NCBI GenBank assembly: GCA_949987565.1 | Contig: OX465119.1 | Coordinates: forward strand, 12,998,578-13,062,577 | Reading direction: 5' to 3' | Source: Luidia sarsii | Taxonomy: Eukaryota > Echinodermata > Asteroidea > Paxillosida > Luidiidae | Length of the DNA: 64,000 nt | Part shown: piece by piece, positions 56,216 to 64,000 of the stretch | Numbering within the stretch: the stretch's first letter is position 1 | Layout: each line of letters begins with the position of its first letter | Translations under genes and position numbers: made by a program | Notes under the pieces: generated by a model | The model's database searches: none | What the model saw: only the letters and a program-made list of their open reading frames with translations | What the model was told of the DNA's origin: nothing

Positions 56216-57100
56216 TTCGGAACGGCAGGAGCCTTTCTGGAGACACACGGGCATATAGGCTTACAAGTATTAACTTATTTATATGTATTAAAGTACAAAA
56301 CATTCCGGGACAAAACACCACCAACTTTACTTTACTTCTTCGACGACGAAGTGTTATTAAAATGGCTCTACAATCGATGGGCCTGTAGATGGTATCGATC
56401 GAAATGGGGGCACGCACTCACTCCGCGCGTGATACGAGTTCGGTCAAACCACAGAGCGAGGACCAGACGGTTGCTGAACACTAAATCGAGCTCTTCATCG
56501 AACACTGTACAAACACACTCACTTTCAAAGTCAAGTATTCCACACTCCAAAGTTCCTCACGTCTAGTAACTCAAATTGTAAAATTGAATACAAATAAAGT
56601 GAGCAAATTGTAAATTGGACCATCATCTCTCATTTTCTTTTCAATTTCGATGTTCTTAATAGCCGTTACGATTTTTTTTTGCTAATTACCCCCATAAAAA
56701 CACCCCCAAAACGAACTTTAAAGCCTAGGTGTCTGAGCCGTATGTCTGCAAGGTTTTTGGGGAAGGACCTCTCCTCTTCTACAGTCAAATAGGACCACAT
56801 CCAAAGCCAGATATTGTTTTCCAAATTACACACGAAACTTGAAAAGTGAACCCCGGGGTTGTCTTAAGCTTCTGTTATTCGACGATATATCAATTAATTA
56901 CCCTCCAAAGAACCCTAATTACAAAGAAAGTTTACACTTTATGATTTATCAGCTTGGCAGATGGAAGCCCTATCTTGGATGGAACTAGTGTGCTGCAACC
57001 AGACGGGCCTTAGAAGTAACTTGCAAAAGTCGGGAACGGCAACTTGCGGCTTCAAACAAGGAAAGAGAAGTTCACCTGTCACGAGCTTGCGGTTCAAGTT
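56216..57100. other. No recognisable feature
   Basis: AT-rich spacer with no gene. An AATAAA occurs at 56596 without an associated frame. Confidence 0.4.
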
Positions 57101-57358
57101 GAATGACTGACGGTAGGGGAGGGGAGAGAGAGAGAGGAGAGGAGTCCTGGGGTGAGATAGCAGTGGAGGACCAAGGTACCCGCCACGGGAGGACCTTCAC
57201 CGGACACGGCTCGGGGAGGAACGGGCGACGGGGTCCTCGCGGAGGGGGAGCGCCGTCTTTGGACGGTCACACGCCGCGGGGAGACGGGGAGGACGCGGGG
57301 AGGGGGTCGGATTGACAGGCTCGCGGTGACAGTGACTGGCACACGTCAACCATGCAGC

Positions 57359-57558
57359 NNNNNNNNNNNNNNNNNNNNNNNNNNNNNNNNNNNNNNNNNN
57401 NNNNNNNNNNNNNNNNNNNNNNNNNNNNNNNNNNNNNNNNNNNNNNNNNNNNNNNNNNNNNNNNNNNNNNNNNNNNNNNNNNNNNNNNNNNNNNNNNNNN
57501 NNNNNNNNNNNNNNNNNNNNNNNNNNNNNNNNNNNNNNNNNNNNNNNNNNNNNNNNNN
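57359..57558. other. Assembly gap, 200 N
   Basis: A run of exactly 200 undetermined bases at the left edge of a 161-bp tandem array. The size is probably a placeholder and the array is likely under-represented. Confidence 0.98.
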
Positions 57559-58138
57559 AGAGGAGAGGAGAGAGGAGAGGAGAGAGAGAAGGGGGAGAGA
57601 GGGAGGGAGTGAAGGAGAGAACTGCTTTCAAAGTACGAGGGTTTAGCACCGATGCTCGGGAGAGAGGGGAGGGAGATGAGAGAGAGGGGGAAGGGAGAGA
57701 GGAAAGAGAAGGGGCAGAGAGAGAGGAGAGAGGAGAGGAGAGAGAGAGAGAGGGGGGAAGAGGGAGGGAGTGAAGGAGAGAACTGCTTTCAAAGTACGAG
57801 GGTTTAGCACCGATGCTCGGGAGAGAGGGGAGGGAGATGAGAGAGAGGGGGAAGGGAGAGAGGAAAGAGAGGGGGCAGAGAGAGAGGAGAGAGCAGAGGA
57901 GAGAGAGAGAGAGAGGGGGGGAAGAGGGAGGGAGTGAAGGAGAGAACTGCTTTCAAAGTACGAGGGTTTAGCACCGATGCTCGGGAGAGAGGGGAGGGAG
58001 ATGAGAGAGAGGGGGAAGGGAGAGAGGAAAGAGAAGGGGCAGAGAGAGAGGAGAGAGGAGAGGAGAGAGAGAAGGGGGAGAGAGGGAGGGAGTGAAGGAG
58101 AGAACTGCTTTCAAAGTACGAGGGTTTAGCACCGATGC
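57559..58138. repeat. About 161-bp satellite with GA-rich arms
   Basis: The block AACTGCTTTCAAAGTACGAG, then GGTTTAGCACCGATGCT, recurs at about 57620, 57781, 57945 and 58103 (spacings 161, 164, 158), separated by GA-rich sequence. It begins inside the assembly gap, so the true copy number is unknown. Confidence 0.93.
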
Positions 58139-58300
58139 TACTCTGATTCTCCCGTCGAATTTCTCTCTCTCTCCTCTGAGGCCTCGCTTGCCCCCCCCCT
58201 CTCTCTCTCTACGCCACGCGCGCGTTCGTCATCCCTTAAAAAAAGTAAACCACTCCTGTCACGGGGGGGGGACCGGACCACGGGAGGACGGGTGAACCAC

Positions 58301-58446
58301 CAACCACCGCAGCGGTTCGGCTCAGTCCGCATAGGTCGCTCGGCATCTTCGGAGCCGCTCGGCGGGGTGAACGGTCGGTATACCCCCCCCCCCCCTGCAC
58401 GCCGAACGAGGCCGAAGAGTGGCCCGAATCGCTGCGGCGGTTTGGG
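58301..58446. mobile_element. Possible about 146-bp MITE
   Basis: CAACCACCGCAGCGGTTCGG at the left and CCGAATCGCTGCGGCGGTTT at the right are imperfect inverses. Single copy in the window. Confidence 0.4.
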
Positions 58447-58881
58447 CATTAAGCGTCTGCCTTTCTCCGGGCGCTATAAGGGCGTTTTCTCGACCTCGGT
58501 CGTAAATCGTCGACAAGAATGGATGACGAAAAAAAGAAGAAGGAAAAACTACCCGAGTCTAGGCGACTCGTGATTACCGGGCGATGAGAAGATGTCATTA
58601 GGTGGGAGGGATGTAGTGACGGGGGAGGAACTGGCAATTCGGAGCAAGGGGCGTCGGCGAAGTGCCGGCCCATTGTGGCCCTATTAAAAAACCTCGGGCA
58701 GGGTTTTTGTGGGGTGTAGGGGTAGGGGAGGGGGTTGAAGCCGGGCTGCCCATCCGGGGCGCGCTAGGGTGGGGACCAGGAGGGGGCTTCCGCTGTCCCC
58801 TTAATTTGCTGGGCACGCTCTCGGTCTGTGACGAGTGGCATCGCACTCAAACCCTTGCCCTCGTCTGCTTATATCATCTAC
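58447..58881. other. No recognisable feature
   Basis: GC-rich spacer with chance frames only. Confidence 0.4.
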
Positions 58882-59222
58882 GGCCGTTTACGAGATGGAG
58901 GCTTATAGGCTTATAAGCTGAAAAATCCGGGTTGCGGTTTGTTTCCGAAAGTTTGTTGGCTTGATAGGTAGAGAGTGACCGTTTACGAAATGAAGGCTCA
59001 GGCTCGGGCTCATGGCTTCGTCTCTTGTCTGACAAAACCTGAAAAATCCAGGTTGTGGTTTGTTTCCGAAAGTTTGTTGGCTTGATAGGTAGAGAGTATT
59101 CACCAAGAAACCGGGGCCAAACGCTTGTTTTTAGATGCCATTGATATTATGACGAGTAAGATTAAAATGGCCGAAGCCTACAATCCCGAGCCTACCGGCA
59201 AGCCTTCATTTCGTAAACGGTC
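58882..59222. mobile_element. MITE, CCGTKTACGAAATGAAGGCT family, full plus partial copy
   Basis: 58978-59222 has TIRs GACCGTTTACGAAATGAAGG / CCTTCATTTCGTAAACGGTC and the shared interior (GTTTGTTGGCTTGATAGGTA). It is preceded by a partial tandem copy (58882-58977, starting GGCCGTTTACGAGATGGAGG) that repeats the same interior. Confidence 0.8.
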
Positions 59223-59589
59223 GACCTCTACTATACAAAAGCCCAGTCCACACTGGGCTTTTTCTGGGGGAAAAAAAACTAACCGAGCAAATGGGTAACT
59301 TGACCATTTTAAGTCCATGCAGTCTGGACAGCCAAGGACGTTTTCCTCCCAGGTGCTTTGACCCGGCTCGAAGGGGTAAATTAACCGACTGACTCATAGG
59401 CCTATTACGTCAGGATAGAGCAAAGACTAATCGTATAAAAGGCTATAAAAACGGACCAGACGGAATTGAATCGCAGATGAAGGGCATAAAGTGAACGCAC
59501 TTATGGCCTTTTGATGGGTACGCGGCGAATTGAAATACATTGTAATCCGATATCACAAACTAGGGCAATATGATGTGGTTTTAAAAAAA
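59223..59589. other. No recognisable feature
   Basis: Short spacer between elements; chance frames only. Confidence 0.4.
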
Positions 59590-59772
59590 CGCAGTGGCTG
59601 TTGTTACGCCAGTCGTCCGTGTGGTTCCCTGACTTGATTGTATTTCGTCAACACTGCAGGCTGGTTAAACCAGTCTATTAGCTGATAGTCTGGTTCCAAG
59701 AGCTAAACAACCTGACAAATACTGTGAAGTCAGGGAACCACACGGACGACTGCCGTAACAACAGCCACTGCG
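59590..59772. mobile_element. Mutator-like MITE, 183 bp, copy 2
   Basis: Same TIRs and length as 41396-41578, about 95 percent identical by eye. It is flanked by a different perfect 9-bp direct repeat, TTAAAAAAA. Confidence 0.9.
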
Positions 59773-59850
59773 TTAAAAAAACACCTTATATATGTATGCA
59801 ATAATTTCTTTGTCGAATTGTTATTTCTCTATGGATATGTTATCAGTGTA

Positions 59851-60213
59851 AAGGCCCTATACAACATCGGTAAATGTCAAGTTTGTGTGTTAAACCATTA
59901 AATATTACAAAGAAGAAATCCTGCGAAAGTTTCAGCTCAAATGGTACGGTAATCCGAAAAGGTAGAAAAAGGAAAAAAACCGTCACGATTATCGCACCGT
60001 ACGGTAGTGTAAGATATAGTTCATTACTCGCGAGTAATAAACTATTTGTCGATGTTTGAGTGAAGATTTCTCGAAAAGCACAGCATCTCATCAGAATGTA
60101 AGATTCCAACATGAGGATTCTATCAAGACCATCTACAAACTGTGTAATCTAGAAGGAAATCTGTGGGCATCGATGTTTTCCGATCTTCCCAATGATGTAT
60201 TGGGCCGTTATGT
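59851..60213. mobile_element. MITE, TAAAGCCC superfamily, diverged copy 3
   Basis: Left TAAAGGCCCTATACAACATC; right ends with CCCAATGATGTATTGGGCCG, partly inverse. The centre has ATTACTCGCGAGTAATAAAC. Homologous to 797-1174 through GATCTTCCCAATG and ATCGATGTTTTCCGATC parts. Confidence 0.7.
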
Positions 60214-60584
60214 AACTATCAATAACTGGGTACAAGTGATCAATGTTTGGGTTCTAGCATTCGGCAAAGATAAGTTGACAATCATTTTGGAAAGGTTCCA
60301 TCTCAGAGCTGAATAACCCATATGGAATGAGCGTTAGTTGTGTAGTTAACCTTGGCATACATTATGTCCCACCACATATCCCTATATATGATACCAGCGT
60401 TTTCGCGTTGGATTTTATATACGGCAATTAACTATGCTAAGTGTGGACGCCCTTTTAACCAAATAATAGCAATTTTATTACCTGCAAGTACCGACTAGTC
60501 AAACGCCTGACAAATCTGGGTGGAAATTTTATGCAATTTTTGGCAAGTGGGGCCGACTGTATTTTTTTATTTATTTGCCTTTGA
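60214..60584. other. No recognisable feature
   Basis: AT-rich spacer. Confidence 0.4.
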
Positions 60585-60680
60585 GAAAGTTCCTGCTAGG
60601 ATCGAAACGTCAGGCCCACTAAATTTTAAGAGTTGCATTTTGGTTATTTTAGTCAGTAAGCAGTTTGCAACATTTTTGTA
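60585..60680. repeat. Dispersed hairpin repeat (GAAACGTC family), single-arm copy
   Basis: TTGAGAAAGTTCCTGCTAGG, then ATCGAAACGTCAGGCCCACT, with tail TTTTAGTCAGTAAGCAGTTT. The left arm of the hairpin is missing. Confidence 0.75.
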
Positions 60681-60819
60681 TATCACCTTTTTATTTATTT
60701 GTATTTTATTTATTTATTTATTATTATTTTTTTTAATTTTTTTTTTTTGGGGGGGAGAAACGACCAAAATAAACAAAAAGATGCTGATTTTTTTTCTTCA
60801 AATTTGTAGTTTAATAAAA

Positions 60820-61070
60820 TGTGACCCGGCACAACGTCATGAGGAATATCCCACCAAAACACTTTTTGAGTAAACAACGCCTGAAGTTAAAGTATCTTCA
60901 CAATTCGATTACAATTTTTTTATTTTTTTTTTATTTTCGGAAGTTTTAAATATAAGAGGATATTATATTTTGATATCATTTGAAAGGTAATGGCATTCTC
61001 TTTCACATCATTAGAAAATCTCAAAATCTCAAAGGTGGGGGTATTCTTCGTTATGCTGTGCCGGGTCACA
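60820..61070. mobile_element. MITE, TGTGACCCGGCACA family, short form (copy G)
   Basis: 251 bp, same organisation and orientation as copy A. TIRs are TGTGACCCGGCACAAC and GCTGTGCCGGGTCACA. AA on both flanks. Confidence 0.92.
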
Positions 61071-61670
61071 AATAGCTGTTTATTATAAGGGTGTTCATAC
61101 ATCCTGTGTAGCAAAGCATAATTAATTGCTACATGGAATAAAACACGAACATGCTGGTCTATTATGTTACGGTCGGCCATAGGCCCATGACAATGCAGGC
61201 CACGTCAAGTTGATGAAGCAGTACTGAGTGAAGTATATAGGAGAATAGCAAAATGAGATTGGCATAATATAAAGTAAAATGTACGTAAACGCAGGCTGGA
61301 CGAGTACAAACATTATTCTGACTCCAGAAAAATGTCCTTTTCTTTAATTTAAAGAATTTTCTTTAATTTTTATCTTTTCAAACAATAGGCCTACATGTAT
61401 ATAAAAAAAACACCACAAAACATTAATACCTTTTATCATTAAGTCACGGGGGGGGGGGGAGGGCAGACTGTTTGTAATTTTTTTCCAACATAAAAAAATA
61501 TATATATTATTCATTTCACTAAAGAATATTCAGAAAATGCACACAATTTTAGAGCTGACATTCGAATTTCGAAACATCTTATTTGATTCCCGTTTTAATG
61601 CTCATTTTTAACACAGTTTTCGGAAGATCTTCAGTGTCAATGCATTAGCATTATACCCTCGTCTATCTTT
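61071..61670. other. AT-rich spacer, no recognisable feature
   Basis: Contains a poly-G run near 61448-61460. No gene. Confidence 0.4.
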
Positions 61671-61990
61671 TTAAGGCCCGATACACCATTGGAAAGATCG
61701 GAAAACATCGATGTCCACATGTCCTTCTAAAATTAATTTACACAGTGTGTAGATGGTTATGATAGAATCCTCATGTTGAAATCTCACGGTCTGGGATGCT
61801 GTACTTCTCAGGAAATCTTCACTCAAACATCGACAAATAGTTTATTACTCGCGAGTAATAAACTATTTCTTACACTACAGAACGGTGCCTAAACAGTGAC
61901 GATTTTTTGCCTTATTCTCCTTTCTCAGATTACCATTTGAGCTCAAACTTTCGCAGTATTGATTTTGTGGAATGTTTTTATGGTTTAACA
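61671..61990. mobile_element. MITE, TAAAGCCC superfamily, copy 4 with perfect central palindrome
   Basis: Inverted relative to 59851-60213. Starts AAGGCCCGATACACCATTGG. The centre 61835-61868 is a perfect 34-bp palindrome around ATTACTCGCGAGTAAT. Truncated at its right end. Confidence 0.75.
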
Positions 61991-62825
61991 CACCAACTGC
62001 GGCAATATTAATATTACCCAGTAGGTAAAGTCGTTGTTGTTTTTTGACTAAGGGGTGTATCTATCGAAGTTGATAGAGCTACTTTCATTTCTTTCTTTCT
62101 CCCCCCCATGCTTCGATATTTTCTGGACCAGCAACACCACGGCGTGATTGGCCGTTTCCTCTTGCTCGTGCTCCCCGGGGACCACTGATGCCCGGGCCCC
62201 CACACCCTATTTTACGGTCCGGTAATTAACCCACTCCCGCTTTTCCAAACCTCCCGCCCCCATCTCCCTCCCTCACTCAGCCGACAAATCTCTGGGTTAA
62301 TACAAGGGGCGGTTTTTAATTAGTCCGTGTAAACAATTTTAAAAGGCACTTTCCTGGAGCGGCCGTGTCGTAGGTTGAAGGCGGAGGGGGTCCGGGTGGG
62401 GTCGCTTTGAACTTATTATTATTTTTTTTATTGATGTCAGTTTGAATTACTCAGTAAAGTCTGTTTTGTCCGCCCAAACTTCAGACTGTCTCGTTAAGAA
62501 GATATTTATTGCTCCGGTACTCTCTCTCTTTCTCCAGCTCGGGTGATTTTTTTGGGGGTAAGTCTGAATTCCTAAGCCAATTATCAATTTGTCATTGTTG
62601 TTACCGAATCGTAAACCGATCCGAAGGAACCGTCTAATTTGCCAACGGCGGGGAAGAGGGGAGGGGGGGGGGTTGGTTGGTTGGGTCGGGTCTCCGAAAA
62701 TATCCTTGCCGGTTGAGAGAGAAGAGGAGCGTGTGCTGATAAACTTGTCGAGTTGAAGTCCCAATTTCGACGGGGTTATCATGTTATCGGGGTTATCATT
62801 TTGTCTAATACACTTATTTTGCGAC
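61991..62825. other. No recognisable feature
   Basis: Mixed spacer with G-rich run near 62660-62671; chance frames only. Confidence 0.4.
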
Positions 62826-62900
62826 TCTCAAAAGTTAGAGGGCCTGACGTTTCGATATATATAGCAGGACCTTTCTCAAGTCAAAGGCAGAGTGAGAATT
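62826..62900. repeat. Dispersed hairpin repeat (GAAACGTC family), inverse single arm
   Basis: AAAAGTTAGAGGGCCTGACG, then TTTCGATATATATAGCAGGA and CCTTTCTCAAGTCAAAGGC. This is the reverse-oriented arm. It continues into GCAGAGTGAGAATTC, the sequence that flanks the 36-bp minisatellite at 55737-56215. Confidence 0.75.
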
Positions 62901-63106
62901 CCCTTTTGCCGGCCACTTTTGCCCGCCGATTTCGTCGGCTATACAGGTTATGTGACTGAATTCGACCAATCATAATATTCATAATCCGAAAGTTGGCCTC
63001 TCGTGAAACTTAAAGCAGCCATCGTTACTGGCTGGTAGTTTAACAGCGACGCCGGTCCCAAAATGCCGCTCGGCAATAGGGCCGTTTCTGCTACACCAAA
63101 TAAAGG

Positions 63107-63582
63107 CGATTGTTCGGATCGCGATTGTTCGGATCGCGATTATTTGGATCGCGATTATTTGGATCGCGATTATTTGGATCGTGATTGTTTGGATCGCGAT
63201 TGTTTGGATCGCGATTATTTGGATCGCGATTATTAGGATCGCGATTATTTGGATCGCGATTATTTGGATCGCGATTATTTGGATCGCGATTATTTGGATC
63301 GCGATTATTTGGATCGCGATTTATTTGCGCCGCGATTATTTGGATCGTGATTGTTTGGATCGCGATTGTTTGGATCGCGATTATTTGGATCGCGATTATT
63401 TGGATCGCGATTTATTTGCGCCGCGATTATTTGGATCGCGATTATTTGCATGGCGACTATTTGGATCGCGATTGTTTGGATCGCGATTATTTGGATCGCG
63501 ATAATTTGGATCGCGATTATTTGCGCCGCGATTATTTGGATCGCGATTATTTGCATGGCGACTATTTGGATCGCGATTATAT
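63107..63582. repeat. 15-bp CpG-rich satellite, GGATCGCGATTATTT
   Basis: About 32 units. Variants are GGATCGCGATTGTTT, a GCGCCGCGATTATTT type and a GCATGGCGACTATTT type; the last two occur as repeated small blocks, indicating higher-order duplication. Period 5 codons; the Asp-Arg-Asp-Tyr-Leu and Ile-Trp-Ile-Ala frames are artefacts. Confidence 0.96.
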
Positions 63583-64000
63583 GGGTGTGTGGACACAAAT
63601 ATTATTTGCGTGTGTGGACACAATAAACAGCGATTATTAGTGGGATTCGAATCGCGATTGGAACTCTACCTTGTCAAATAAGTTCGCGTTTATTTGCGAC
63701 GCGGTGTGTGTGGGAAGGCTCCGCTGAATCGCACCGGGTTTTTTTATCCCACAATGCACCGCTCAAGCTCTGATTGACAGGAAGTGCCTTGCTTGTTTAT
63801 AATTATGTCTCCCTGCTTGGGCCATGTCTCCCTGGAAGCGCCCACCATTTGATCACAACTACTAACCGTAATCGGCTCGCGATTTTTGGGCCTGTGTGAA
63901 CACGACCCAAAAAAAAACCCCACACACAACCGGTTTCTGAATCGCGATTCAAATTTTGTTTCGTAGCGGGATCGGCAGGCTCCCTGCCCAACGCTGCCGG
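63583..64000. other. No recognisable feature
   Basis: Terminal spacer with scattered ATCGCGATT remnants of the preceding array near 63635-63660 and 63940-63955. No gene. Confidence 0.4.

Noticed and set aside
55743..56388. A CRISPR-like array or repeat protein from the 36-bp direct repeats
   Set aside because: The repeats abut without spacers and the genome is animal. Open frames in multiple phases follow from a 36-bp period.

Overview
The window is a stretch of animal nuclear genome that carries one recognisable protein-coding gene, a SoxF-group transcription factor (homologue of vertebrate Sox7/17/18), inside about 50 kb of dispersed and tandem repeats. The organism is a metazoan: the gene is split by a GT-AG intron inside its HMG box, and TTAGGG-type repeats are present. 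An echinoderm is the best guess. The grounds are one SoxF gene, a 4.9-kb foldback transposon with 15-bp tandem repeats in its arms (the architecture of sea-urchin TU elements), a histone 3'-end signal of the sea-urchin type (stem-loop plus CAAGAAAGA), and many TAGGCCTA motifs. This is inference; another marine deuterostome cannot be excluded.

Layout. 1-38.2 kb is a gene-poor upstream region: polypurine/polypyrimidine arrays, a TTTGGG hexamer array (7.7-8.2 kb), a broken THAP-domain (P-element-like) transposon (9.9-11.8 kb), an interstitial CCCTA/CCCTAA array (16.5-17.0 kb), several MITE families with clear terminal inverted repeats, 18-bp and 51-bp satellites, a hairpin repeat resembling a hammerhead-ribozyme relic (23.2 kb), and the foldback element (30.7-35.6 kb). 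A roughly 0.9-kb segment holding a MITE and a tRNA-like sequence occurs twice in inverted orientation (17.1-18.1 kb and 37.2-38.2 kb).

38.4-54.9 kb is the SoxF locus: a GC-rich proximal promoter, a leader with several minimal upstream ORFs, coding exon 1 (39061-39436), a 10.95-kb phase-1 intron, coding exon 2 (50388-51874), and a probable 3-kb 3'UTR. The intron holds a Mutator-like MITE with an exact 9-bp target duplication, a nested SINE-like insertion, and, 124 bp before the acceptor, a palindrome whose right arm carries a histone-type 3'-end processing signal.

54.9-64 kb returns to repeats: a 36-bp minisatellite that grew inside a dispersed element, a 161-bp satellite interrupted by a 200-N assembly gap, more MITEs including the second Mutator-like copy, and a CpG-rich 15-bp array. 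Most long open frames in the window are artefacts of tandem repeats whose period is a multiple of three, or that lack stop codons.
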